Source: a bacterium (GTDB taxonomy: Bacteria > Hydrothermota > Tepidihabitantia > B3-TA06). Taken from it: a DNA stretch of 53,456 nucleotides. The position numbers and the translations under genes were made by a program. A model generated the notes under the pieces. The model did not search any database, was not told where the DNA came from, and saw nothing but the letters and a program-made list of their open reading frames with translations. Below are positions 14,420 through 23,086 of this stretch, one piece after another (position 1 is the stretch's first letter; the number at the start of each line of letters is the position of its first letter). The stretch is taken from positions 1-53,456 of the forward strand of contig JAAYVC010000073.1 in assembly GCA_012517375.1 (NCBI GenBank), written 5' to 3'.

Positions 14420-15751
14420 CTATCTCTTAAAAACCTCTTTCAGCGTATCCTCGAAAATAGATAAAGCCTCATCGGAGTCTTCTTTAGTGACAACAAGAGG
14501 CGGTATCAAGCGGATTCCTGAGGCTCCGCAACCGAGGATGATAAGTCCTCGCATGAAAGCCTGCCTGACGATTGCGTTACGCTTTTCGGGCCACCCTTCA
14601 CGAGTGTCTTTTGATTTCACGATTTCAACGCCAATCATAAGGCCTCGGCCGCGAGCGTGATCTAGAATGTCCCAGCGCGAAACTAGTTCTTCGAGCTTTG
14701 AAAGGAGATAGGCTCCAACCTTTGATGCGTTCTCGACAAGACCTTTCTCTAAGAGATCGATGGTGGCTATAGCCGCACTGCAAGAAACAGGGTTTCCACC
14801 AAACGTGGATGCATGTGAACCTGGCTCCCAATCCATTATCTTTGAAGAAGCGACAGTCGCGCCCAGAGGCATGCCGGAAGCGATTCCTTTCGCAATTACG
14901 ACGATATCGGGAAGAACGTCCTCATGCTCAATGGCAAACATCCTGCCTGTTCTGCCCATTCCGGCCTGAATCTCATCGTCAATAAAGAAAATGCCTTTGC
15001 TTTCAAGCAGTTTCTTTAATTCCTTCATGTATCCTGAAGGCGGTATGTTATAACCGCCTTCACCCTGAATGGGTTCAATAAAGAACCCGGCAATCTCTTC
15101 CGGATGAACTTCACGCTTAAAGACCACATCCTGGATGTAGTGAAGACAATTCAGATTACATTTGGGAAAAGTCTCGTGAAAAACGCAGCGATAACAATCT
15201 GGATAAGGTACATGAACAACATGCGGAACCAATGGAGCAAAATGGGCCCTTTGTACCGCTTTTGAACCGGTCAAGGATAAAGCGCCGAAAGTCCGGCCGT
15301 GAAATGCGCCGTAATAGGCTATCCAGTATGGTCTGCGCGTCTTGTATCGTGATAATTTCATGGCTGCCTCAATAGCTTCGGCGCCTGAGTTGGAGAAGAA
15401 AACCTTCTTGTTCCCGGAACCGGGTGTTATCTCGGCAAGTTTGGCGGCTAAATCGACCTGTGAAGGGTAGTAAAAGTCTGTCCCTGACATATGAAGGAGC
15501 TTCGAAGCCTGCTCCTTAATTGCATCAACGACTTTCGGATGACAATGGCCTGTTGAACACACTGCTATACCCGCTGCGAAATCAAGGAAACAGTTCCCGT
15601 CAACGTCCCATAATTTGACACCTTCGCCACGTTCGGCTGCAATAGAGTAAAAACCATCCCTCGTGTAGGATGGAGAAATATACTTTTCTTCCTTTTGTAC
15701 TAGGGCCTTGAATTTCGGTCCTGGAAGGTTCTTTATTTCGACTTTTGGCAT
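14420..15751 (-). CDS. Class III aminotransferase with four-cysteine insert
   Basis: PLP enzyme of the acetylornithine/4-aminobutyrate/ornithine aminotransferase class, 443 residues. PLP lysine is K288 in IAKGIASGMPLG; D259 sits in FIDDEIQAG; the phosphate site is SNSGAEA. An insert at about 183-204 carries C186, C189, C198 and C202, a feature of the branch that also contains the archaeal ornithine aminotransferase and broad-specificity amino acid racemase (family recollection). The substrate is therefore open: ornithine, lysine, GABA, or even racemisation. A strong GGAGG site precedes the ATG; a promoter and an 8-bp leader hairpin lie upstream. Confidence 0.85.
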   Translation of the reverse strand: MPKVEIKNLPGPKFKALVQKEEKYISPSYTRDGFYSIAAERGEGVKLWDVDGNCFLDFAAGIAVCSTGHCHPKVVDAIKEQASKLLHMSGTDFYYPSQVDLAAKLAEITPGSGNKKVFFSNSGAEAIEAAMKLSRYKTRRPYWIAYYGAFHGRTFGALSLTGSKAVQRAHFAPLVPHVVHVPYPDCYRCVFHETFPKCNLNCLHYIQDVVFKREVHPEEIAGFFIEPIQGEGGYNIPPSGYMKELKKLLESKGIFFIDDEIQAGMGRTGRMFAIEHEDVLPDIVVIAKGIASGMPLGATVASSKIMDWEPGSHASTFGGNPVSCSAAIATIDLLEKGLVENASKVGAYLLSKLEELVSRWDILDHARGRGLMIGVEIVKSKDTREGWPEKRNAIVRQAFMRGLIILGCGASGIRLIPPLVVTKEDSDEALSIFEDTLKEVFKR

Positions 15752-15779
15752 ATATCCTCCAGCGTTGTGTCATATTGAA

Positions 15780-15798
15780 TTATCTCCAGGGGAGATAA
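15780..15798 (-). promoter_or_regulatory. Leader hairpin of the aminotransferase gene
   Basis: TTATCTCC (15780-15787) pairs with GGAGATAA (15791-15798) around a 3-base loop. It lies in the predicted leader between the promoter and the ribosome site. It could pair with or mimic the Shine-Dalgarno sequence, since its arm contains GGAGA. Confidence 0.4.
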
Positions 15799-15826
15799 AA
15801 TGCTCTAAGTTGCTTGATTAAGTATA

Positions 15827-15855
15827 ATTGTACGCATGATATTGCTGAAAGTCAA
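15827..15855 (-). promoter_or_regulatory. Aminotransferase gene promoter
   Basis: Minus strand: TTGACT (15855-15850), 17-base spacer, TACAAT (15832-15827). The predicted leader is about 70 bases. Confidence 0.5.
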
Positions 15856-15980
15856 TAGCTTGATGTTCGTGCACCCATCAGCATCCTCAGACAGTATCGA
15901 CTGCAGAAGAACATCTAAAGAAATTATTAAATTCGAAGAATACCATATAAGCAACTGCCTAGATTTGTCATAAAAAGACC

Positions 15981-16008
15981 TTGACAATAATATAGATTTG
16001 ACTATTAT
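15981..16008 (+). promoter_or_regulatory. Promoter of FG-GAP gene 1
   Basis: TTGACA at 15981-15986, 16-base spacer, TATTAT at 16003-16008, in a very AT-rich setting. Predicted start about 16015, giving a leader of about 207 bases, the longest in the window. Confidence 0.65.
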
Positions 16009-16016
16009 ATTATATA

Positions 16017-16203
16017 CGCGCGGGTTAAAGGGCTAAATTGTTTTGATTTCGAAAAAACTGCGCGGACATTCAGGAGGCCAGATTGCTATCATCTAGCAAA
16101 TATTTCCATGAGTGTAAAGTATTGGAGAAGCGAGCAACGGTAACTATTGAGAAGAAAACTGCTTGCGGAATAAAATAATTAACCAGAGAGTCTTAAACGG
16201 ACT
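16017..16203 (+). ncRNA. Candidate structured 5' leader
   Basis: Possible stems in order: CGCGC (16017-16021) with GCGCG (16060-16064); TTGCTA/TAGCAA (16083-16099); GCGAGCA (16130-16136) with TGCTTGC (16160-16166, one G-U); GAGTC/GACTC (about 16186-16203). The ribosome site AAAAAGGAG follows the last stem. No known riboswitch consensus is recognised. Confidence 0.3.
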
Positions 16204-16221
16204 CGCAAAAAGGAGCATTAG

Positions 16222-18480
16222 ATGAATGCTTTAATGTTTTTATTAGTCCTTGGAGCACTCGAATGGAGGGAGACAACGTTCGAGGATTTCAGGGACGGAT
16301 CGACCGATCCAATGATGTACACCTCTCACAGAGCACAATACGAGGTAGAACCTGGCTGCGTCGAGTTCTATGCCCGATGGGACGCTGACAACAACGGTTT
16401 TTATGACCTGTTCGTGGCAGGCCGAAGCTCCTATGGCCAGAAGCTGTTCATGGGCCAGTCAGGAGCATCATACGATGTCGGGCATACCATAACGTACCTA
16501 GATTGCCAGCCGTATTCCGGGGATGCATCCGGCGGTATTGACCTGGCTGACCTCAATATGGATGGTTATCCGGAAGCTATCCATTCAGGTGGCTGGTACT
16601 CGCCTGCGGCCTACCTCTATTGGGGAACACCTACAGGCCCTTCACCTTCGAATCCCACCCTCCTGCCTATGCGAACTAACTACGGCAACTGTCACGAAAC
16701 TGCGTTCGTTTACGATATCGACAAGGATGGATATCTGGATATCACCGTCTGCGGCGGAACAGGAACTCCAAGCCAGAACTACACGCGAATTTTCTGGGGC
16801 GACGAGACATTTCTATACTCAGTCTACACAGAACTTCCCTCTGGAATCGGATGCCAGCATAATCTTGAGATGGCCGACCTAGATCATGACGGCTGGGTGG
16901 ATATGATTATTCCGAATTACGGAACAACCAACGCATCCATTGTCCATTGGAGCGAAGGTAGAAATTACTCCGTTGAAACCCTGAGTCTTTCCCTTCTTGG
17001 CGGAACGAGCCTTCACGGTTTGACCATCGCCGATTTCAATAAAGATGAATTGCTTGATATTGTCTTTACCGGCTACTCGAACATCAGCAAGGCCGTCATC
17101 TTCTGGGGGAACGAAGACGGATATTCAACAGCGAATACGCTTGTCCTAAACGCTGGCCAATGCTATGGAGGCAGTTCATCGATGGATATAGACTCGGATG
17201 GAGATCTGGATATCATATTCCACAGAAACGGCAGTTCCACGACTTATCCAAGACTTTATTTAAACCTCGGGGAATCTCCCTACTTCAAGGATTCAAATCA
17301 CCCGGATACATGCCGTAACCTCGGTAACGTTCCTGTTAACGGAACAGGTGGATTCACGGCAGACTTCAACTACGATGGAAATCTGGACATATTCCTGAAC
17401 GCCCACCAATCAGGCAATCCATTCACAGGACAGTCTCCGATACTGTGGGGGCCTCACTACACAAACGTCACCTTCCTGCCTCACCAGGGTTACGATCATC
17501 ACGGAGTCTTCCGCGAACCAGGCAACGTTTACGACCGCAGTTTCTCGGCCTGGTATTACTCGTCGGTGTTTGACTGCGGCGAAGACTATGACCGGCCCAA
17601 GGAAGGCTTGCTCGACTACATAGGATATGAGCCTACGGGGTCAAGGATAGCGTTCAGCATGCGTTCAGGACCCGATTCAATTCCCGATATCTATTGGTCT
17701 AAATGGTATCCTGTTGAGAACGGCTACGCTGATCCGCGCTCGTTGACCAGGCGCTACGTTCAGTACAGGGCGGAATTCAGCTATCAGCGGCCTTCATGGC
17801 TGCCGTGGCTTGAAGAGATAGGCATCTCATTCCGGGTTCTTAACTTCGGCTTGAAGCTCTGGCCGGACAGCGTTACATCGGCGTCTCCGACGAATTACGC
17901 CGACTACAAGTGCAAGCTATGGTATATGGGTGATAACCGAGATTCCTTCCATCTCAATATCCGGGAAGATGTTCTTAAGCCTGACTGGAGAATCGAATTC
18001 TGGGATACGCTTTACCTTGACACTATCCCCCACTTTATCAAATTAGACGGTAATATGCAGATTGGCAAGGATACCGCTTTCATCGCCAGGATTTTCGCCC
18101 CTCAGAACGCAATCGTAGGCGACTCGAATATCACTATCGTATGGACCAAGACCAGGTACTGCTCAAAGGACATGAAGGATTCAGTCATGCTGATAACCAG
18201 AGTGGCCGCCCCTGGCGTTCTGGAAACAAGAATAGTACAACCCGCTCATCTTGAGGCATCAACATTATCCAATACCGGCGTCATTAATTTCTTTATTCCT
18301 ACAGGCGAAAAAGCTAAACTTGTTGTTTATGACGCTTCTGGCAGACGAATCTATGTAACCCAGATTCAAGGTTCGGGTCAAATTGAATGGTCAACGCCTT
18401 CCACGGCTTCAGGGCTTTATTTCGTAAGACTTGAAGGATCTTCTGAAACAATCGTCAAGAAGGTTGTTCTGACCAAGTAA
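16222..18480 (+). CDS. Exported FG-GAP/VCBS seven-bladed propeller protein, copy 1
   Basis: 752 residues. A short signal peptide (MNALMFLLVLGALEW) with no Lys/Arg is followed by seven calcium-loop repeats of the DxDxDGxxD kind: DADNNGFYD, DLNMDGYPE, DIDKDGYLD, DLDHDGWVD, DFNKDELLD, DIDSDGDLD and DFNYDGNLD. A cysteine-containing beta region with REPGNVYDRS follows, then a sorting tail (VVYDASGRRI, GLYFVRLE, KKVVLTK). The start is certain: a TAG in frame directly precedes the ATG and an AGGAG site is well placed. Its neighbour is a full-length paralog. Probably a calcium-stabilised surface adhesin or scaffold; the ligand is unknown. Confidence 0.88.
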   Translation: MNALMFLLVLGALEWRETTFEDFRDGSTDPMMYTSHRAQYEVEPGCVEFYARWDADNNGFYDLFVAGRSSYGQKLFMGQSGASYDVGHTITYLDCQPYSGDASGGIDLADLNMDGYPEAIHSGGWYSPAAYLYWGTPTGPSPSNPTLLPMRTNYGNCHETAFVYDIDKDGYLDITVCGGTGTPSQNYTRIFWGDETFLYSVYTELPSGIGCQHNLEMADLDHDGWVDMIIPNYGTTNASIVHWSEGRNYSVETLSLSLLGGTSLHGLTIADFNKDELLDIVFTGYSNISKAVIFWGNEDGYSTANTLVLNAGQCYGGSSSMDIDSDGDLDIIFHRNGSSTTYPRLYLNLGESPYFKDSNHPDTCRNLGNVPVNGTGGFTADFNYDGNLDIFLNAHQSGNPFTGQSPILWGPHYTNVTFLPHQGYDHHGVFREPGNVYDRSFSAWYYSSVFDCGEDYDRPKEGLLDYIGYEPTGSRIAFSMRSGPDSIPDIYWSKWYPVENGYADPRSLTRRYVQYRAEFSYQRPSWLPWLEEIGISFRVLNFGLKLWPDSVTSASPTNYADYKCKLWYMGDNRDSFHLNIREDVLKPDWRIEFWDTLYLDTIPHFIKLDGNMQIGKDTAFIARIFAPQNAIVGDSNITIVWTKTRYCSKDMKDSVMLITRVAAPGVLETRIVQPAHLEASTLSNTGVINFFIPTGEKAKLVVYDASGRRIYVTQIQGSGQIEWSTPSTASGLYFVRLEGSSETIVKKVVLTK

Positions 18481-18514
18481 AACAATCGTATAATGACTTA
18501 AGTACAAATTGATT

Positions 18515-18551
18515 AAGGATATCCTCCCGTGAAACAAGGGAGGATATCCTT
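18515..18551. terminator. Perfect 14-bp hairpin between the FG-GAP paralogs
   Basis: AAGGATATCCTCCC (18515-18528) pairs perfectly with GGGAGGATATCCTT (18538-18551) around a 9-base loop. No U-tract follows; the ribosome site of the next gene begins five bases later. It may be a partial terminator, an RNA-stability element or an RNA-processing site rather than a classic terminator. One arm contains GGGAGGA, itself Shine-Dalgarno-like. Confidence 0.6.
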
Positions 18552-18571
18552 ATGAAAGGAGAAGAATAGGC

Positions 18572-20836
18572 ATGCTCGTGTTATTTTTATTTACAGGAGC
18601 TCTTGAATGGACAGAAACAACGGCTGAAGATTTCATTTCCAATCTCGGTCATGACCCTATGCTTTACATCTCGCAAAGGGCTAATCTTGAAACCGTTCCG
18701 GGCTGCGTTGAGTTCTTTGCCAGATTCGACGTTAACAACGACGGCTACTATGACGTATTGGCCTCCGATGAAGGAGGCACAACCAGATATTTGAGGCTTT
18801 ATAAAGGTTCCGCCAGCGGCTTCAATCCATCTGACTCAATTTATTATCGCATATCTTCGGGCGGCGGTGGCTGCGATCTTGCAGATCTCTCTCTTGACGG
18901 TTTTGCCGAATTGATTCATTCAGGATATTCAGCGAGACGTATAACTATATACTGGAACGACGGAATCAACGGTCCAAATCCGAATGATACTACCGTTCTT
19001 ACGCCTCCGAACAACGGCGACCCTGAAACAGTCTACATCTACGACCTCGATAAGGATACTTATCTCGATGTCCTCGCGGCTGACGCTAGCTCGCATCAAT
19101 TGATTGTATTTTGGGGATTCCCTACCGGGAATCCATCGCGGCCTGTCGGCTATTCGAGCGCCATAGTATCGTCCTTCAATCAAGGCGGCGGAGAACACAA
19201 TATAGAAGTCGGCGACATAAACAAAGACGGATGGGGCGACATCATAGCGGGCGGCGACAATACGTCCCAGTACAATCACATATACTTTTGGGGTCCCTAC
19301 AGGACACCGTCTGCAAGATGGGACATTCTTGGCGCTGGAGGTTCGAATCATGGTACGTCGATGGCGGACCTTAACAATGACGGATGGCTTGATATTGTTT
19401 TCACTCTCTCATACGCAGGCGGGGGACAGAAAGCCAGGGTATACTTCTACGACCCCGAGTCCGAATCCTATCCGTCAACAAAAACCATACTTCTGACACC
19501 CGGATCATGCTACGGAGGTTCAGCGGTTTGGGACTGGGGAGATACGAAGGGTAATCCCTTTCCTGATGGAAACCTTGATATAATATTTTTCAGGGCAGAT
19601 CCGAACAACAGACGCCCGCCTGTGGTTTACTATAATCAAGGTGAAGAACCTTACTTCTGGGATTCCGACTCGACCACCAAAAATCTAGGCAACTCTAATA
19701 TAGTTTGTTCTGGCGGCTTTGTAGCCGACTTCAACTACGACGGCTGGTGGGATATCTATCTTAACGCTTACGTAAATCATAAAGCCTCTTACATTCTTTA
19801 TGGTCCTGATTACCGTATGCAGGACGCCGATTCAGTCCCGGTTAATGCCGATCACCATGGAGTGTTCCGCGAACCGGGCAATATCTATAATCGGAACTAC
19901 ACGGCTTGGTATGACTCCGATATATTCGACTGCGGCGAATACTATGACGGAGCAAAAAACGTAGAAGTCACATATGTCGCAAAAAAACCAGGAACATCTT
20001 CGATGGAATTCTACATGCGCTCTGGGCCGGATTCGGTTATCTCTTCAGGCTGGACGGACTGGTCTAAGGTTGAAAACGGACAATGCGACCCCCAGGCTTT
20101 GAGGTGGCGATACGTTCAGTACCGTGCTGAATTCTGCTATCCTAAACCAGCATACCTTCCCTGGCTGGAATATGTAAAATTCGCATTCAGACCCCTGGAT
20201 TTCAAACTCAAGCTTTGGCCGGACAGCATCAAAACCATATCCGCAAGCAACTATACAGATTACTACCTGCAGCTTTACTACAGAGGCGACGAACACGACT
20301 CATTCCATTTGAGCGTTCGAGAGGACATCATGAAGCCTGGCTGGCGGGTCGAATACTGGGATACAGCTTATACGGACACTATTCCTAGATACATCAAGAT
20401 GAAGCCCATCATCCCAAATGGAGACGATACGGCTTTCTACGCAAGGATATATGCGCCTGCAGACGCTCAGGTCGGCGATTCTAACATTACGCTGATTCGC
20501 GTTAAAACCAGGTACTGTTCGCGCGAGATGAGGGATTCAGTAATGCTCATAAGCAAAGTTGTTGCGCCAGGCGTTATCGATAGCCGATTAGTCAGACCAG
20601 AAGCTTTGACCGTAGAATCGTTTTCAAGCAAAGGATTATTGAGCTACGCTTTATCCCCTGACGAAAAAGGAACTATTCATGTTTTTGACGCTTCGGGAAG
20701 ACTTTTATACGAACGCGATGTTACGGGTTCCGGAACTCTTGAATGGTCCAATCCCTCAACTCCATCCGGTTTGTATTTCGTAAGGCTTGAAAGACCTTCT
20801 GGAATAGTCGTCAAGAAGGCGGTTCTGACTAAATAA
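18572..20836 (+). CDS. Exported FG-GAP/VCBS seven-bladed propeller protein, copy 2
   Basis: 754 residues, colinear with the preceding paralog from signal peptide to tail. The signal peptide MLVLFLFTGALEW again lacks a positive charge. The seven calcium loops include DVNNDGYYD, DLSLDGFAE, DLDKDTYLD, DINKDGWGD, DLNNDGWLD and DFNYDGWWD; blade six has a small insertion (WGDTKGNPFPDGNLD). Shared blocks include HHGVFREPGN, FDCGE and RTRYCSxxMxDSVMLI-type sequence near the end, then the sorting tail KKAVLTK. GAAAGGAG precedes the ATG. No promoter is evident, so it is read from copy 1 through the hairpin. Function as for copy 1. Confidence 0.88.
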   Translation: MLVLFLFTGALEWTETTAEDFISNLGHDPMLYISQRANLETVPGCVEFFARFDVNNDGYYDVLASDEGGTTRYLRLYKGSASGFNPSDSIYYRISSGGGGCDLADLSLDGFAELIHSGYSARRITIYWNDGINGPNPNDTTVLTPPNNGDPETVYIYDLDKDTYLDVLAADASSHQLIVFWGFPTGNPSRPVGYSSAIVSSFNQGGGEHNIEVGDINKDGWGDIIAGGDNTSQYNHIYFWGPYRTPSARWDILGAGGSNHGTSMADLNNDGWLDIVFTLSYAGGGQKARVYFYDPESESYPSTKTILLTPGSCYGGSAVWDWGDTKGNPFPDGNLDIIFFRADPNNRRPPVVYYNQGEEPYFWDSDSTTKNLGNSNIVCSGGFVADFNYDGWWDIYLNAYVNHKASYILYGPDYRMQDADSVPVNADHHGVFREPGNIYNRNYTAWYDSDIFDCGEYYDGAKNVEVTYVAKKPGTSSMEFYMRSGPDSVISSGWTDWSKVENGQCDPQALRWRYVQYRAEFCYPKPAYLPWLEYVKFAFRPLDFKLKLWPDSIKTISASNYTDYYLQLYYRGDEHDSFHLSVREDIMKPGWRVEYWDTAYTDTIPRYIKMKPIIPNGDDTAFYARIYAPADAQVGDSNITLIRVKTRYCSREMRDSVMLISKVVAPGVIDSRLVRPEALTVESFSSKGLLSYALSPDEKGTIHVFDASGRLLYERDVTGSGTLEWSNPSTPSGLYFVRLERPSGIVVKKAVLTK

Positions 20837-20876
20837 AAACTATTTTAACAAGGTAAAAAGTAAAAGTGCAACAGGA

Positions 20877-20901
20877 GACAGGCGCCTTTTAGGCGCCTGT
20901 C
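20877..20901. terminator. Bidirectional-type terminator hairpin
   Basis: GACAGGCGCC (20877-20886) pairs with GGCGCCTGTC (20892-20901) around TTTTA, followed on the plus strand by ATTTTAATTTC. It ends the FG-GAP operon, and the last codon of the converging gene overlaps its edge. Confidence 0.85.
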
Positions 20902-21193
20902 ATTTTAATTTCTTATATAGATACCAATCCCTGCGTCCGGCTCCCCTGTCTAAATAAATCTCGAACACTTCATCTGAACTTGTCTTTACAAGAAAAACAT
21001 TGCGGTGACGGCGCATGAGCCAAGTGCGCCTTTTCGGAGAAGCTTCGGAGAAACTGTGATCCTGCCAGCTCTTAATGATTTCCGTGACGCAGAAGCTCTT
21101 CTTCGCCCATATGAAACTCACGGGAACAGGCTCATCCTCCATCGTCTCAACCTTTATCTTCTCGCCGACGAACTTGCCTTTCTCGTCAATCAT
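20900..21193 (-). CDS. DUF6504-like small protein
   Basis: 97 residues opening MIDEKGKFVGEKIKVETMED, with FIWAKKSFCVTEIIKSWQDH and a closing DRGAGRRDWYLYKKL, the pattern of DUF6504 proteins as I recall them. In some bacteria that family is found near Y-family polymerase genes, but nothing here supports a repair role. It lies 58 bases downstream of a three-gene leftward group and may be its last member. Start ATG lacks a good ribosome site. Confidence 0.65.
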   Translation of the reverse strand: MIDEKGKFVGEKIKVETMEDEPVPVSFIWAKKSFCVTEIIKSWQDHSFSEASPKRRTWLMRRHRNVFLVKTSSDEVFEIYLDRGAGRRDWYLYKKLK

Positions 21194-21251
21194 TTTAATA
21201 AGGCTTCTCCACTTGTTTCAATCTGAAGTACAATACTAGCAATCCGGATCG

Positions 21252-21740
21252 TTACTCGTATTCTGACCAGAGAGTTCTCCAGCTTTTCGTATCTCCTGTG
21301 TCGGGAGCCTTAACAAGAGCCATTCCGGCAAGATGGCCATCGTCCATTCTCAGGTAAAGCAGGTTTTCTTCAAGGAATACTACATCATCAGAGGACTTAA
21401 CGCTCCACTGCCCGCCTACAGCAGTTCCTAGGGATATTATCTCATTAAGAGTATCCGGATCGAGAATTTTCTTCAGAATGGCTGTATACGAAGGAGATAT
21501 CTCCTTCGCTTGCTTCAATTCAGCACTTAGCGAATCTATCTTAGTTCCAAGAATCTTGATTTGTTTAGTTTTTTCTGATAGCTCCTTCTCGAAATTCGTG
21601 TGGGATACCGGTCCCAGGAAATAGAAACCAACAGCGCCTATTCCTATTCCAAGCACAAACGCTATTATTCCGATAAGAACCTTGGAAAATCCGCCTTTGC
21701 TAGTCGATTTCGTAGGCTCTGATGAATCTGATTCAATCAT
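21252..21740 (-). CDS. Membrane-anchored coiled-coil protein, unknown
   Basis: 162 residues: Ser/Thr-rich cytoplasmic N-terminus, one membrane segment (about 20-43, VLIGIIAFVLGIGIGAVGFYF), then a coiled coil (about 50-82, KELSEKTKQIKILGTKIDSL) and a small C-terminal globular part. Not recognised. Its ATG overlaps the stop of the CBM9-type gene (ATGA), so the two are translationally coupled and probably work together on the envelope. Confidence 0.75.
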   Translation of the reverse strand: MIESDSSEPTKSTSKGGFSKVLIGIIAFVLGIGIGAVGFYFLGPVSHTNFEKELSEKTKQIKILGTKIDSLSAELKQAKEISPSYTAILKKILDPDTLNEIISLGTAVGGQWSVKSSDDVVFLEENLLYLRMDDGHLAGMALVKAPDTGDTKSWRTLWSEYE

Positions 21741-22969
21741 CTTTCCTCCTTAGTAATTGGTTCTATACCCCAGTATGTACGTCTGGGTATGGTAGTGCTC
21801 AAAACTCCAAATGTGAAAGGATCTGCCCATTTAAGCTCAGAAGTAGCAATCAGGGTTTCCTGTTTTGGTTTGGATTTGTTGTCTGAATCTGAATAAACAA
21901 GACTGAAGGATGCGCAGCTTGGCGAACATTCGTAGTCGAATTCGGACCACGGTATTGCAAGCTCATAATTGACGCCCTTCTCGCTTTTTGAAAACCCGGC
22001 TTTTACGAAAACTCGGGTATCTGAGTCTTCGGGCAGCCAGCGCTCGAGAATCGGTTTTGAGGCCGAACCCTCGGCCAATGCAATCTGCGATACGTAGGGA
22101 TCCTTGACCCTGTCCCATAACTCTGGATAATAATCCCCGGCTTCACTGACCAGAGAAGTAAGTTTATCAATCCAAAGTTCTAGGTGATCGCAAGACATCA
22201 AATCTTCTATCTTCGCGGGTTTGACGTATGAGTCATCAGCGACCTTCACGAAGATGTAGACATTTTCATCGTCGTACAATGCGCGAGTAGACATCCAGCA
22301 GTCCTCCTTTCCCTCCCAGGAGTTTCTACCGTAGGTTATCCAGCAGGTGTCAAGTGTTCTGACGCCCTTCCACGCTGCTTCATCATCATTACCATCAATA
22401 TTGAGGACACCGCCCAGTCTTTCCGCGTAGATTGTCGCATAACTAGCGGTTTTTTCAACGTCATCCCAAATCTTTTCGATGTATCCTATGCCTGTCTCCT
22501 CATCAAAGCTAGTTGCGGAACCAAGTCCTGCCACACCACCCGACGAAAATGAACGAGTCCAGAACTTGTTCTGCACAGAATCCCAGGAAAGGATCCACTC
22601 GCTGAATTGATTCATTACACCCCGGTGTTGGAATATATCAAGCATACCGCAATCCAGGTCGATTTGGACTGGCGTTCCGTAATCGAATTCGCCTGCTAGA
22701 GGTTGATCGACTACCCTTTCAGACGACTTGCCCTTAGAGATGAGAACAAGAATACGGTTGGTTCTGTTTTCTATCTCACCTAGACTCGTTGCGACCTTGT
22801 AATAACATAGAGCAATATCACTCTTGCCGTCGACATTAAAGTCTCCTGAGGCGACGCTTTCCTCGTCTATTATCCAGCCCTTCGGAATAAACCTTTCAGC
22901 ATCCTTGCGAATATCAGCTGAAAGCAAAGATAGGGTTGCAAACGCAAAAACGATGATTGACTTAATCAA
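21737..22969 (-). CDS. Secreted protein with CBM9-like domain
   Basis: 410 residues. Signal peptide MIKSIIVFAFATLSLLSA; the N-terminal third has one FG-GAP-like segment (SGDFNVDGKSDIALCYY); a carbohydrate-binding family 9-like domain begins near residue 190 with NIDGNDDEAAWKGV and continues through DDENVYIFVKVADDS and DHLELWID to about 390. TTG start, chosen because GGAGGAG lies seven bases before it. A possible promoter (TTGCAA, 16 bases, TATGAT) lies upstream in the spacer shared with the divergent lipoprotein gene. Likely polysaccharide binding; the catalytic partner is unknown. Confidence 0.8.
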   Translation of the reverse strand: MIKSIIVFAFATLSLLSADIRKDAERFIPKGWIIDEESVASGDFNVDGKSDIALCYYKVATSLGEIENRTNRILVLISKGKSSERVVDQPLAGEFDYGTPVQIDLDCGMLDIFQHRGVMNQFSEWILSWDSVQNKFWTRSFSSGGVAGLGSATSFDEETGIGYIEKIWDDVEKTASYATIYAERLGGVLNIDGNDDEAAWKGVRTLDTCWITYGRNSWEGKEDCWMSTRALYDDENVYIFVKVADDSYVKPAKIEDLMSCDHLELWIDKLTSLVSEAGDYYPELWDRVKDPYVSQIALAEGSASKPILERWLPEDSDTRVFVKAGFSKSEKGVNYELAIPWSEFDYECSPSCASFSLVYSDSDNKSKPKQETLIATSELKWADPFTFGVLSTTIPRRTYWGIEPITKEER

Positions 22970-23086
22970 CTTTACTCCTCCATGGATTTATGAATAATCA
23001 TATTGACTATTTGCTTTTTTGCAAGTTTTTTAACACAAGTATTGACAAAAGGGTTCTCCAAGTTTTGCTTTAACAAAGGAGGCTTA

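Larger units (their letters stand above)
15752..16221. other. Intergenic region with divergent promoters and a structured leader
   Basis: About 470 bases between divergent genes with no supportable coding frame. It holds the leftward promoter at 15827-15855, the rightward promoter at 15981-16008, and a 200-base rightward leader rich in short stems. Confidence 0.6.

Noticed and set aside
15805-15987. A 60-codon leftward frame
   Set aside because: It covers the promoter of the aminotransferase gene and has no supported start.
16017-16203. Known riboswitch (c-di-GMP, cobalamin or similar)
   Set aside because: Stems are present but no conserved core of a known class could be matched by eye, so it is listed only as a candidate structured leader.
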